DNA of 64,000 nucleotides from Alentia gelatinosa (lineage: Eukaryota; Annelida; Polychaeta; Phyllodocida; Polynoidae): NCBI GenBank assembly GCA_950022655.1, contig OX465584.1, positions 61,258,841 through 61,322,840 of the forward strand, written 5' to 3'. Below are positions 33,560 through 44,306 of this stretch, piece after piece; positions within the stretch are counted from its first letter, which is position 1, and each line of letters begins with the position of its first letter. Under the pieces are notes generated by a model. That model saw only the letters and a program-made list of their open reading frames with translations, was not told the origin of the DNA and made no database searches. Made by a program: the position numbers and the translations under genes.

Positions 33560-33919
33560 GAAACCAAACAAGAGTTAGTTGTGTTGTTGTTTATTGCACA
33601 GCTGCAATGTCGCGTTTACTGCATGAGGCAAAGCCGAGTGCAGTGATACGCAACATTGCCGGAGTGCGATAAACAACACGACTTACTCAAGTTTGGTTTA
33701 GAATTCATCCTACCCCGTCTAAATTACTTCAGCAAACTTCAGCAAAGAAATAACATAAAACTCACAGATAATCAGTGATAATCATTGGTCGCTTTTCAAA
33801 TGACGTCATTTGACAACTGTATCCCACTAGAGCGATAAATTTCATTTTCCTGCACCGTAGACCAAATACAGTCCGCTTATGTTAAGCCTATGGAGTTTTT
33901 TTATTTGGGGTAGGATAAA
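33560..33919 (+). mobile_element. CAP-1 element (arm type CCAAACAAG)
   Basis: The palindrome pairs AACCAAACAAGAGTTAG with TTACTCAAGTTTGGTT, GTTGTTTATTGCAC with GTGCGATAAACAAC, and TTTACTGCA with TGCAGTGAT. The apex is GAGGCAAAGCCGAG (33625-33638). The module ends GGGGTAGGATAAA at 33919 after TTATGTTAAGCCTATGG. Same arms at 61658-61964. Confidence 0.85.
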
Positions 33920-33933
33920 ACAAATGTTTCCAA

Positions 33934-33957
33934 GGGGCGGGGGGGGGGGGGGAGGGC
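33934..33957. repeat. G-run with G-quadruplex potential
   Basis: GGGGC, a run of 14 G, then AGGG. Four or more G3 tracts on the plus strand lie immediately after a CAP-1 element. Confidence 0.75.
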
Positions 33958-34044
33958 AGCCAACTATAGGCTCTTTCTGGACATGTGTCCAATCATAAAC
34001 AACAGCCGAATTTAGATATCCTCACTTGACGGCTTCTTTCATAC

Positions 34045-34440
34045 CTTATCCCACCCCTAATAAAAAACGCCATAGGTTTAACACTGACTCATTGTATTTG
34101 ATGGAGTGTTGAATAAAGTGTTATTTAAGCACCAAGGTGAATAAAAAATGGACCAATCAGGGACGAGATAACAAAAGTAGATCCGGCAGCATTGATAAAC
34201 GCAGTCATCCTCTGATGAGCGTCAACATGCTACTAACATGGATAATTAGAAAAATTGTCTCTGTATATCAGTGAGATGGGTAGGATAAATACAAAACCGA
34301 ACTCGAGTTATCCTTCTTAATATTCATACCACTCTAGTCAGGTCTGCTACTCACTACACTCGGCTAACGCCTCATATAGTAATACACAACCTGCCCATCA
34401 TGGCATAAACATTAACAAGGCTAATTCTCGTTTGGTTTCT
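34045..34440 (-). mobile_element. CAP-1 element (arm type GAACTCGAG)
   Basis: The module is from CTTATCCCACCCCTAATAAA to GGTAGGATAAA. The palindrome then has outer arms AACCGAACTCGAGTTA and TAATTCTCGTTTGGTT and apex CTCGGCTAACGCCTC (34359-34373). On the minus strand the apex is GA-GGC-GTTA-GCC-GA-G, a GNNA loop. Confidence 0.8.
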
Positions 34441-34640
34441 ACTAATTCTCCGTCTGTTTACAAACATGTAGTCCCTCTTCCTGTTCCGCTCTGACGTCAC
34501 TGGGTTAAGGCAGAGTTTAGCGCAAGCGCTGCGAAAGATCTGCTGGGAGAGTGGTGATACGCGTCTCCCAGGGGATCACCAGGAGAAGTCCACACTCACA
34601 TCTCCACATTGACTGAGAAGATTACAGGCACATCTCACTA

Positions 34641-34757
34641 ATGGGACCACAGTTAGTTGATAATCTCAGTAGTAAGTTACACGCCGCCACCAATCAGCTT
34701 CAAGCTTCTTACACGGATCTTCTCCGTGAGATTTCTGAAGAGGAGAGGGCTGTGTAG
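34641..34757 (+). CDS. Candidate 38-aa ORF or first exon, unrecognised
   Basis: An ATG frame of 38 codons ends in TAG. The product (start MGPQLVDNLSSKLHAATNQL) is predicted mostly helical and amphipathic, ending in an acidic REISEEERAV. Its composition is unlike the repeats around it, and it lies in a GC- and CpG-richer island (34480-34880: GACGTCAC, AGCGCAAGCGCTGCG). The stop overlaps GTGTAGGT, so a splice donor just before it is conceivable and the true exon could continue elsewhere. The -3 base is C with G at +4, a mediocre start context. No known family is recognised. A chance frame is entirely possible, because the 35-bp minisatellite begins 140 bp downstream. Confidence 0.25.
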   Translation: MGPQLVDNLSSKLHAATNQLQASYTDLLREISEEERAV

Positions 34758-34899
34758 GTTTACACGCAGTTAGCACTAAGGACTGCCTCCTGCAGATATA
34801 AGCAGCGTTAGGATTCTGTAAAGGAAGGCTTCATGATTACGATATGGGCGTTATCTGTAGAGTATGTCCAGCAATGGCGGATATTTAACCCTTTCGGTA

Positions 34900-36095
34900 C
34901 GCTGTGATGCCTGGAGGCATTCTCGATTGTAATACGCTATGATGCCTGGAGACATTCTTGATTGTAATATACTATGATGCCTGAATACATTCTCGATTGT
35001 AGTACACTATGATGCCTCGATACATTCTCGATTGTAATATGTTATGATGCCTGGAGACATTCTTGATTGTAGTATGCTCTGATGCCTGGAGATATTCTCG
35101 ATTGTAATAGGCTATGATGCCTGGAGGCATTCTCGATTGTAGTACGCTATGATGCCTGGAGGCAATCTCAATTGTAGTACACTGTGATGCCTGGAGGCAT
35201 TCTCGATTGTGATAAGCTATGATGCGTGAATACATTCTCGATTGTAATACGTTATGATGCCTGGAGGCATTCTCGATTGTGATACACTATGATGCCTCGA
35301 TACATTTTCGATTGTAATATGCTATGATGCCTAGATACATTCTCGATTGTAGTACGTTATGATGCCTGAAGAAATTCTCAAGTGTAGTTCACTATGATGT
35401 CTGGAGACATCCTTGATTGTAATACACTATGATGCCTGGAGGCATTCTCGATTGTAGTACACTATGATGCCTGGAGGCATTCTCGATTGTAGTATGTTCT
35501 GATGCCTGGAGATATTCTGGATTGTAGTATGCTATGATGCCTGGAGGCATTCTCGATTGTAGTACACTATGATGCCTGGAGGCATTCTCAATTGTAGTAC
35601 CCCATGATGCCTGGAGGCATTCTCTATTGTAATATGCTATGATGCCTCGAGGCATTCTCGATTGTAATATGCTATGATGCCTGGAGACATTCTCAATTGT
35701 AGTACGCTGTGATGCCTGGAGGCATTCTCGATTGTAGTTCGCTATGATGCCTGGAGGCATTCTCGATTGTAGTACACTATGATGCCTGGAGGCATTCTCA
35801 ATTGTAGTACGCTATGATGCCTGGAGGCATTCTCGATTGTAGTACGCTATGATGACTGGATACATTCTGGATTGTAGTATGCTATGATGCCTGGAGGCAT
35901 TCTCGATTGTAGTATGCCGTGATGCCTGGAGGCATTCTTGATTGTAGTACGCTATGATGCCTGGAGGCATTCTTTATTGTAGTATGCTGTGATGCCTGGA
36001 GGTATTCTCTATTGTAGCACGGTGTAATGCCTGGAGGCATTCTCTTTTGTAGTATGCTATGATGCCTCGATACATTCTCGATTGTAGTAAACCAG
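34900..36095. repeat. 35-bp minisatellite, about 34 copies
   Basis: The unit is GATGCCTGGAGGCATTCTCG plus ATTGTAGTACGCTAT (35 bp), with point variation. Each unit holds the self-complementary TGCCTGGAGGCA. Long minus-strand frames (85-122 codons, a repeating ASRHHSV/NRECLQAS pattern) arise because no stop happens to occur in any phase. They are not genes. A single diverged unit occurs at about 41010-41055. Confidence 0.95.
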
Positions 36096-36429
36096 GATGC
36101 CAGGAGGTATTTCTGGGCTTTGTACGATTGAGGCTTCATTTTTCAGTAATTGCTCTTTTTTTAAATGAAATATCGCTAATGTCTAAACAATACTTTGCTA
36201 AACTTTGTAATACTTTATACTAGAATCGTTCCAACGTAGCAGTATGACAAACGCGACCACCAACAAGTATTTCTAGGGGCAGCAACGTAGGGGCCGACAC
36301 ACTAAAATTACACATAATACAAAACTTGAAACAAGTCAATATCATTGTTATAATGTATATCCCAGTTATTTTGGATTACCATGGAGTTGAGATGTCATGA
36401 GAAGTGCCAGTAAAATGTGGTTAAAAGGT
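36096..36429. other. No supported feature
   Basis: AT-rich spacer after the 35-bp array; no recognisable gene or repeat. Confidence 0.4.
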
Positions 36430-36565
36430 GCATGTGAATTCGGCACCTTGCAGCGTCGCAAAGGTGTTAGAAGGTGTTAAACCCCTTTAAGGGCGGGGAC
36501 CTGTGGCAATGGTCTGTCGTGAAGGGCGGGTACTAGTGCCGATTTATACCACCAGGGGGCGGGAA
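36430..36565. promoter_or_regulatory. GC-box cluster with a CTCF-like core
   Basis: Three GGGCGGG boxes (about 36491, 36524 and 36557) lie within 70 bp. At 36549-36561 is CCACCAGGGGGCG, which fits the core of the animal CTCF motif. The block is much more GC-rich than its flanks. No transcript start is visible, so the regulatory role is inferred from motifs only. Confidence 0.3.
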
Positions 36566-36664
36566 GTCACCTCTTGTAATACATATACATAACTTTATAT
36601 ACATAACTTAAGGACGTGGTAGAATATGCAATCATTAAGCTTATCAAACATTTCCCCTAATATC

Positions 36665-36790
36665 TTACATGCCAGAATCTCCGGGTAGCTGTTTCCAGAT
36701 TTCTCTGTACATGGCGATTATGTAATCGGTGGATAATAATAGCCGAGTGCATCTCCTGGAGATTATCCACGCCGTATTGACCGTGTAAAT
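36665..36790. repeat. Short dispersed repeat family M
   Basis: ACATGCCAGAATCTCCGGGT as at 31325. GGTGGATAATAA...TTATCCACG suggests a decayed palindrome, with GCCGAGTGCATC near its centre. Bases 36791-37150 hold no supported feature. Confidence 0.5.
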
Positions 36791-37150
36791 CTCTTTGATC
36801 TGAGGGGATCACCAGAGGTCTATCAGGATTTATACCCTTAACCCTAGGCCTTTCCCGCCAACACATTTTATTTTATTCTTTCATTATCAATAACTCTTGA
36901 TGTTGGTTGAGTCTTCAAGCACTTCGAAATCAACAATAGAACGGTACATTTTGGAGCAATTTTATCAATGAGAACACTAAGCCAAATTGTGTTTTGTATT
37001 GGCAAGCATTTAATTTCCTTTACCACCTGACAGAAAGTGTTTTGCTGCTTAGTTCCAATGAAGATATCAACGATTAAGATACTTTGTTTCTTTTTGGTCA
37101 TAGCCATGCTCCCCCTTTTAGGATTAGTAATTATTTACATACCTTAATCT

Positions 37151-37432
37151 TAGGCCTGGCGTCCATTTACTACGACAGACATTTTGCCCTACCGATATGG
37201 CACCGATACAAAAAGTCAATATCGGAGACATATCGGGAAGGTGCAAAATCGTAGACATATGTCTAGACATGCCAATCCAGCACGCATTGTATGGGGTTTT
37301 TATTGGTGTCTAATCGCAGAAACGTGGTCAACTGCCCCGATATTAGGTGACCTTCCGACGCCATCGACTTCATCGGGAGGTGCATCGTAGACCATATCGG
37401 AGCCATATCGTAGTAGGTGGACGCCGGGCCTA
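37151..37432. mobile_element. MITE family A
   Basis: Ends TAGGCCTGGCGTCC and GGACGCCGGGCCTA; core CATATGTCTAGACATGCC. About 282 bp. Confidence 0.85.
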
Positions 37433-38106
37433 AAGCCAATGATATTTTCTAATTCACTTTTATAAAAATTTGCCTTGTAATCCTTCACGTATTTTCATCT
37501 GATTTTTTTTTTTTTAATTTTAATATTGCTGACTTTGCTACTCAAAGTATGACGGCGTTTTCTGTTTTATACCATTCCAAAACTCTGTTTCACACTAGGA
37601 TCCAGAACTAAGGGATACCTTTGTTCAGCCAAGTGGAAACAAATGAGCTGACGGTTGACGTCATTCGCTTCAACACCCACAGCTTTGGGACAGGTCCCCC
37701 GGGGCAGTAGCAGTACTCGATATCAGAGTGTGGGCATGGGCGGCGGGCTGACTTTACATCTACACGCTACAGTTGTCATCTGTCATCGGGCTTTCAAAAT
37801 CACATGCCAACCACATCGGCGCTAAAATGTATGATTGCGAGGATAAATGGGAGGCCAAGTGGAAAGAAACACCCCCATATTGTCTCTGGTGGTGGTAGAT
37901 GGATGTCGTGATGTTTCAATGATATATGCCCCATAGGATTTGCCAATGGTTTGGTGTGTGAATTTAGTCTGAAAGGTATTCATGTAAATCCTAAATATTA
38001 ATTTCTACAGTGTTTTACAGCTGTGTCAAAATCCGTTTAGTATGCTGTATAATCCGTTTAGTTTGCTGGATATTTGCATTGTAAAAAAAACCTCAATTAT
38101 CGACTT
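37433..38106. other. No supported feature
   Basis: Includes a T-run at 37503-37516. No frame with coding character and no repeat partner recognised. Confidence 0.4.
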
Positions 38107-38475
38107 TTATTTCCCATCGTGTACAAATACTCCATCGAAAAATGTATGGGGACTCAGTAAACCTGTCAGATACCATAATTGTGGTATACGGATTCAAATC
38201 TGTAGTATACCTCCTCAAAGCCATGGTATACTGGAAAATAGTCCCTTTGTGATATAGAACTAAGAAATATTCCGTATTGTTATACCTTTTAATTTGGTAA
38301 TTACCGGGTTTAATTTGTTCCAAAAGATGGATAAAAAATGCAACAAATTATGGTTATGTGGGCAGGCGGCTCTGTTAACCACTCGAGTATGGCGCTCGTG
38401 TATTATTACACATCAACCACTCGTGGTTTACGGCCGCCTGTCCACAAAACCATTGTTTATGGTCTATGTTAGACT
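38107..38475 (-). mobile_element. CAP-3 element
   Basis: The module starts TTTATTTCCCATCGTGTACA, contains AAAATGTATGGGGACTCAGT, and ends near AGATGGATAAAAAATGC. The palindrome (GGCAGGCGGCTCTGTTAACC against GGTTTACGGCCGCCTGTCC) follows. Its centre carries a deletion that removed most of the apex. The module is a relative of the 69-bp satellite unit at 56480-58750. Confidence 0.7.
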
Positions 38476-38944
38476 TGCTCAAATCTTTGATTATGAACAT
38501 TCATTAAATGATTAATCACAATCAGAATAAATTTCATCATAGTAGGTATCCTTCTCTGACTGGCCAATGAATAAAACCTTTATCCAAGCAAGGAGGGTAG
38601 CCATAGGATGCAGAAACTGGAGCCAGTCTAGGTCTATGTAAACGCTGAACGCATTGTCCAGTACACAAGACATAAGTTTCACACTGCCATGATATGGATT
38701 GCTCCGTATAGGATTCTACAGTTATCTTTCTGTTAAACCCTGTACATTAGCTGTTGCCATGTTCTGAGGACGAAAAGAAGTGTATCCTGGTGTACCAGTA
38801 GGGGCCTGGTTTAAATAGACGATTCCGAAAAGGGTTTTTGATAGGAAAACGATATGTCGAAAATGTGATACAGCTGTGGTGTATGTGGAATTCTTAAAAT
38901 TGTATCTTTCAGAGGGCATAGAGAGTTTGTGTGGATCAGAGGCA
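38476..38944. other. No supported feature
   Basis: Spacer before the 27-bp array; no recognised gene. Confidence 0.4.
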
Positions 38945-40318
38945 ATGTATTGGTTATATAGATCAGAAACTACATGTAGATGTTTAATAAATTCGAAGCC
39001 ATACAGAGGTTATATAGATCAGGATCCATGTAGAGGTTATATAAATCAGAATCCATGTAGAGGTTATATAGATCAGAAGCCCTGTAGAGGTTATATAAAT
39101 CAGAATCCATTTAGAGGTTATATAGATCAGAAGCCATGTAGAGGTTATATAGATCAGAAGCCATTTAGAGGTTATATAGATCAGAAACCATGTAGAGGTT
39201 GTATACATCAGAATCCATGTAGAGGTTATATAGATCAGAAGCCATGTAGAGGTTATATAGATCAGAAGCCATGTAGAGGTTATATAGATCAGAAGCTACA
39301 TGTAGAGGTTATATAAATCAGAATCCATTTAGAGGTTATATAGATCAGAAGCCATGTAGAGGTTATATAGATCAGAAGCCATTTAGAGGTTATATAGATC
39401 AGAAACCATGTAGAGGTTGTATACATCAGAATCCATGTAGAGGTTATATAGATCAGAAGCCATGTAGAGGTTATATAGATCAGAAGCCATTTAGAGGTTA
39501 TATAGATCAGAAACCATGTAGAGGTTGTATACATCAGAATCCATGTAGAGGTTATATAGATCAGAAGCCATGTAGAGGTTATATAGATCAGAAGCCATGT
39601 AGAGGTTATATAGATCAGAAGCTACATGTAGAGGTTATATAGATCAGAAGCTACATGTAGAGGTAATATAGATCAGAAGCCATGTAGAGGTTTTATAGAT
39701 CAGAAGCCATGTAGAGGTTATATAGATCAGAAGCCATGTAGAGGTTATATAGATCAGAGGGCCATACAGAGGTCATATAGATCAGAAGCCATGTAGAGGT
39801 TATATAGATCAGAAGCCATGTAGAGGTTATATAGATCAGAAGCCATACAGAGGTCATATAGATCAGAAGCCATGTAGAGGTTATATAGATCAGAAGCCAT
39901 GTAGAGGTTATATAGATCAGAAGCCATGTAGAGGTTATATAGATCAGAAGCCATACAGAGGTCATATAGATCAGAAGCCATACAGAGGTTATATAGATCA
40001 GAAGCTACATGTAGAGGTTTTATAAATTCGAAGCCATACAGAGGTCATATAGATCTGAAGCCATACGGAGAGTGTATACAGCAGAAGCTACATGTAGAGG
40101 ATGTATAAATCAGAAGCCATACAAAGATTGTATAGATCAGAAGCCATGCAGATGTTGTATGGAACAGAAGCCACACAGATGTTATAAACATCAGAAGCCA
40201 TGTAGAGGTTATATAGAGCAGAAGCCATACGGAGATTATATAATTCAGAAGCCATACAGAGGTTGTATAAATCAGAAGCCATACAGGGAATGTATAAATC
40301 AGATTCATGTAGAGGTTT
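38945..40318. repeat. 27-bp minisatellite, about 50 copies
   Basis: The unit is GAGGTTATATAGATCAGAAG plus CCATGTA (27 bp). Variants (TTTAGAG, CATACAG, GTATACATCAGAATCC, GCTACATG) occur in recurring orders, so groups of several units have been amplified together. As 27 is a multiple of three, frames on both strands stay open (RGYIDQKPC on plus, LIYITSTWL on minus); I do not call these as genes. Remnants continue at about 40572-40607, beyond an inserted CAP-3 element. Confidence 0.95.
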
Positions 40319-40566
40319 TATTATCCATCGTATACAAAGCCCCCGTTGAAAATGTATGGGGACTCAGTAAATCACGACCCATTGTATTAAACCTGTCAGG
40401 TATAATGGATAATAAATGCAACAAACGATGATTTTGTGAACAGGCGGCTCTGTAAACCATTCGAGGTTGCCGTCGGAACACACTCGCTAGCGCTTGTGTA
40501 TTATTACGCGTCAATCCCTCGTGGTTTACGGCCGCCTATCCACAAAACCAGCGATTATTGTCTATC
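40319..40566 (-). mobile_element. CAP-3 element inserted in the 27-bp array
   Basis: The module at 40319-40412 is bounded by TTATTATCCATCGTATAC and GTATAATGGATAATAAA. The palindrome pairs GGCGGCTCTGTAAACC with GGTTTACGGCCGCC and has apex CTCGCTAGCGCTT (40483-40495). After it the array sequence (ACATCAGAAGCCATGTA) resumes. This is the clearest CAP-3 copy. Confidence 0.8.
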
Positions 40567-40621
40567 TGTACATCAGAAGCCATGTATCGACTGTACAGAT
40601 CAAAAGATAATTAATAATATC

Positions 40622-40675
40622 TAAAAATCACCAGGTGGCAAAATCACAACTCTGAATTATAGAATATGCCTTTAA
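40622..40675 (-). mobile_element. Family E end fragment
   Basis: AATCACCAGGTGGC to AGAATATGCCTTTAA is the reverse complement of the family E left end. Truncated after about 54 bp. Confidence 0.6.
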
Positions 40676-41066
40676 ACACCCCCAAGACTTTCAGGCCATA
40701 GACCAGAGTGCCTACGCTAATCATAGAGCACGGAGGTACCCCGTGTGGCTCATCCCTGTCTCCTCTAGTAAGACCGCACGCCTGTAGGGGGCACTCCGGT
40801 TGATCACGTGATCACAGCTACAGCTGATCACAGCCACTCGGTCCCCACCCCTTTTATCGCCCAGATTCCGGGGATTGAGGATAATCTGTATCCATTTGGC
40901 AGCGGCTGAGCTGTCTGTGTCACTCTCCACCTTTTCCTTCCAGCGGAAACCATTTTCGGGGAGGAGAGTGATTACACTTTCTGTATTCACTTTGTCCCGC
41001 AGTTTTCCTTAACCCTTTGAGGGTGCGTGATGCCTATGGCATCGCTGCACTTGGACTACATAGACC
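40676..41066. other. GC-richer unique segment
   Basis: More GC-rich than its flanks, with the palindrome GTTGATCACGTGATCAC (E-box CACGTG within). A minus-strand frame (40990 to 40721) is open but begins with GTG and has no recognised domain. One 35-bp-satellite-like unit lies at 41010-41055. It could be part of a host gene; the evidence is weak. Confidence 0.3.
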
Positions 41067-41150
41067 TTATCCTACCCCTAATAGATAATACCTTATGCTT
41101 AACATGGGATTTGTTTATGTGACGGGTGTGACTACAGGTATGTTTTGCCA
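41067..41150 (-). mobile_element. CAP-1 module fragment
   Basis: CTTATCCTACCCCTAATAGA, then TTATGCTTAACATGG. Only the module's outer end is present; the other end and the palindrome are absent. Confidence 0.55.
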
Positions 41151-42239
41151 AAGGTTTAAAATATGCTTTTTCGCTTGTCACTTATTTGTCATAGTAAACC
41201 TTACGTGTGAATCATTTTTTTAAATTAAATGCTAGATTCCATCTGGAGAAGCTGGTGCCAATTCCCGCTCGTGCTGCCTTAGCTTTGATCAGAATCGATT
41301 CCAAACATAGAAATGAAATCAATGTTTTTTTCTTTTTTTGTTATTCAATTCTTTACCCTGCCTCCAAACAGCGGATGAGATATTGACATTGGAGACAGTT
41401 CATAAATTGTTTGGACTATACCGAACTCTGATCTTATCAGGTCATTTATTACAAATTCACATTGTCAACATATTCGAATTAACCATTACCAGTCAAATTG
41501 GCTTTCTACTAGTGATATAAGACAATTCAAACATTATAGATATTGAGAGACAATAACTGAGATATACTCAATTATAAGGAATTATAAATGAAACCATAAA
41601 TACGAGTCAAAACCAGGACATCAAATGTACAACAATTAAGATGCATTCAATTTTTACAGACTAGAAGCCCTGGATTTTCCCACAAAATAATGTCCAAGTA
41701 AAGAAATTATTAGAAATACGGCCAACTCAAACTCGGCATGATTTTGCAAGCACAGACATCTCGAAACATAATAGCAGTGGAAGCTTTGATAAATAACAAG
41801 TCTATACCGAATCCTGAAAGTAAAACCTCCTAAGATATTAATATGAACAATGCTGTGTATAGTTTTTGAAGCGATCTATATTTGATGTTGTGAATCATGT
41901 TTTTTTGTGGATTTTTTCAGCACCCTGAGGCTTTTTCATTTATGATGCTAGAAATGACTGTATCGGACATAAAAAGATTATGGACAGTCACATGAAAGAT
42001 TAATTTATACCTGAACTACTGAAAAGGGTAGCAATCTTCTCTAAGGCAATAAGAAAATGATCAGTCAGACATTAGGTAAGATTAGTTGTTTTTCAATTTT
42101 CAATTTTTTGTTTTCATCATAAAATAAAAAAAGGGAGCAAAGTACTCATATTATGTTTTTGACAGAGAAAAGTATATCTCAGATATTTGAATCATTGACT
42201 CTGATAAGGAACAAATGTTGATTGAGGGAAAGTCACATG
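41151..42239. other. AT-rich segment, possible retroelement body
   Basis: No domain is recognised. It lies upstream of a plus-strand polyadenylation signal and A tail (42240-42291), so it might be the 3' UTR of a LINE or of a host or processed transcript. Confidence 0.35.
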
Positions 42240-42291
42240 TAATTTGATGTCAAATGAATGAATAAAGTTTTTGCTTAAAAAAAAAAAAAAA
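42240..42291 (+). mobile_element. Retroposed 3' end (AATAAA plus A-run)
   Basis: GAATGAATAAAGTTTTTGCTT is followed by 15 A. The AATAAA-to-tail distance is normal for a polyadenylated RNA, and a genomic A-run directly after it points to reverse transcription rather than to a normal gene end. Confidence 0.5.
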
Positions 42292-42566
42292 TTATTTATC
42301 ATTTGTCGCTAAGTTGTGAAAGTAACGCTTACACGTATATTAAACTGTGTGGGTGTAATAAAAAGGAAATTCCTACAACTTATCTATATTCCATACACTT
42401 CGTTGGAGACCCCGCCAAATGGAAATTGCACTGGAATCGCCCCTGGGTATTATCCCAGTAGAAGAAAATATGTTTTGGTGCGTCTCCAATTTCGGAATCC
42501 ATTTACTATGATTGAGGATGGGGTACGTGGTGCAAGCCCTGGGAAGATGGTCTCTGAGTTTTATTC

Positions 42567-43428
42567 TTAAAGGCATATCCTAGAAATTAGGACGAGTATA
42601 CGAGCATAAGTCAGCGAGGGCGCGGCGGCAAAACCGGGTAACGCAGCCAGAGCCACCTCTCGGCACGACCGCGAACTAACATCTTTGATGTGTGCTGCTG
42701 ACGTCACGCCGCACGTGCACCGCTGGACTTGAAAGGAACTTTGACCCGCCCACCCACACCAAAAACTTTAATGTCTGTCGTTCCTCCAGACTAATTTCTG
42801 GACACGTTTTACCTCCTTATATTTAGGTATAAAGTATACCCTGTTATACTACATGTTTTGTATCCCCTGTTATACTCGTATCAAGTTTCAGCTTGAATAA
42901 ATTTCCTAAACTGCCGTCGCGCCTCTCGTCTTATTAACGGTGGCGCCATGTGATTATCTTTAAATAATGTCAATAGTCAGTCAGCCATTCATTCTAATTC
43001 TAAATGAGTAGATTCAATGATTTATCCTATTTATCCGATCTTCGAAGGTAAAATAGGCCAAATAGATTCTTCTTTTTTTTACATAAGAATTGTACTGAAA
43101 ATAATGATTTTCTTCAATTCTTTCGAAAATAAGGACGGTGACCTAAGAATTTTAAAGCTTTATTGTGTAGTGCTATAAACTACTATATATCTTGTGAATG
43201 TTTGAGAAAAATGACATGGGTTTTATCATGTAAAAAATAATAAAATTTGTATATTCATTTATGATATTATCATAATATTGATCTCTAAATCAACAACTAG
43301 CACAGTAACCCCTGGATTTTAAGTTGGATATGTCATCTACAACACTTCGAGCTCATCATATTCAATTATCAGGAGAATGATATAGGTTTTAATTCTCAAG
43401 CCAGCCAAATTGTCCCATATGCCTTTAA
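42567..43428 (+). mobile_element. TIR element family E with a GC-rich insert
   Basis: Ends TTAAAGGCATATCC and CCCATATGCCTTTAA. Compared with the 30311 copy, extra sequence at about 42584-42938 splits it just after the left end. The insert is GC-rich in its first half (GGGCGCGGCGGC, TGACGTCACGCCGCACGTGC) and ends with TGCCGTCGCGCCTCTCG. The insert itself shows no frame or clear terminal repeats beyond GAGGGCGCGGCGGC against GCCGTCGCGCCTC. Confidence 0.7.
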
Positions 43429-43504
43429 TATATCAGAGATAACAGTTTTCCCCTTTTCAATGGAAAACCACGTACAAATAATTATCCTTGTGTAAGTCAT
43501 ATCG

Positions 43505-43920
43505 TAAAACTGGATGAGGTTTAATCTTGGCCACCATATTCCATGACTGGAGTTTGGCAAAGTGACTTCATGAGGCGAAGCCGCGTGAAGCTCGGAGCCA
43601 AAACTTCAGGAGTAGAATGTGGTGGACAAGATTAAAACGAATCAGGTTTTGATTTTATCCTACCCCATCTCCTCGATTTTGGAATATTATGTTATAACAA
43701 TTCTGTATGCAACTAGTGGCATATAGAACTCCGTATGCCAGTTAACTGAGTATCATTCATGCCAATAGAACAGTGGTTTGAACCTCCCCCATAGACCTCT
43801 TCCCCATGCCATTACCGATACTGATGTGTTTTCCATGGTTTCATTGTCTCTCTGTGACACCAATTTCCACCTGAACAAATATTTCTAATTCATTTCTGAC
43901 CCCAACTAAAATCCCTATGT
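43505..43920 (+). mobile_element. CAP-1 element (arm type TTAATCTTGGCCACC)
   Basis: The palindrome pairs TTTAATCTTGGCCACC with GGTGGACAAGATTAAA and GACTTCA with TGAAGCTC. The apex is GAGGCGAAGCCGCG (43572-43585). The module starts GATTTTATCCTACCCCATCTC; its far end is lost or merges with the family E copy at 43920. Same outer arms as 48826-49062, where the palindrome interior is reversed. Confidence 0.75.
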
Positions 43921-44105
43921 TAAAGGAATATCCTACATTTTACAGTGGCGCCATTTGGTGATTGTTAAATAATGTTAATTATAAGACAAAACTGGTTTCC
44001 TGGGATTCATTCTAATTATAAATGAATAAATTGAACGTTTTTTCCCCATCTTATCCAATCTCAATGGGTAAAACAGACCAATTTCCATTTGCCATTCAGA
44101 AAAAA
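43920..44105 (+). mobile_element. Family E, left part only
   Basis: TTAAAGGAATATCCTACATT, ACAGTGGCGCCATTTGGTGA and ATTATAAGACAAAACTGGTT match the 30311 copy. It breaks near 44105. Confidence 0.7.
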
Positions 44106-44306
44106 ACAGGAAAAACAGCATGATCAAAAATATAATTCTGAGCATGATCGAGGTGCCTGCATTCCGGGGTAAGCACTAAGGGCTAGAAATACCAAAAATA
44201 AATCGGTATTCCTAATTCATTTATAACCTGTTTATATTGCAGGGCAAATTCCAATAATTTTTAGTCTTGCCTCGGAAATAAAATTCCCCGGGAGAATGCC
44301 ATCACC

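Noticed and set aside
34900..36095. CRISPR-like array
   Set aside because: The 35-bp units are directly adjacent without unique spacers; it is a plain minisatellite.
38876..40308. Nonapeptide-repeat ORFs (RGYIDQKPC on plus, LIYITSTWL on minus)
   Set aside because: By-product of the 27-bp unit. Frames are open on both strands, and they end where the array or an inserted element changes.
40721..40990. 89-codon minus-strand gene
   Set aside because: The frame opens with GTG, not ATG; no domain or splice evidence. Kept only as a GC-richer unique segment.
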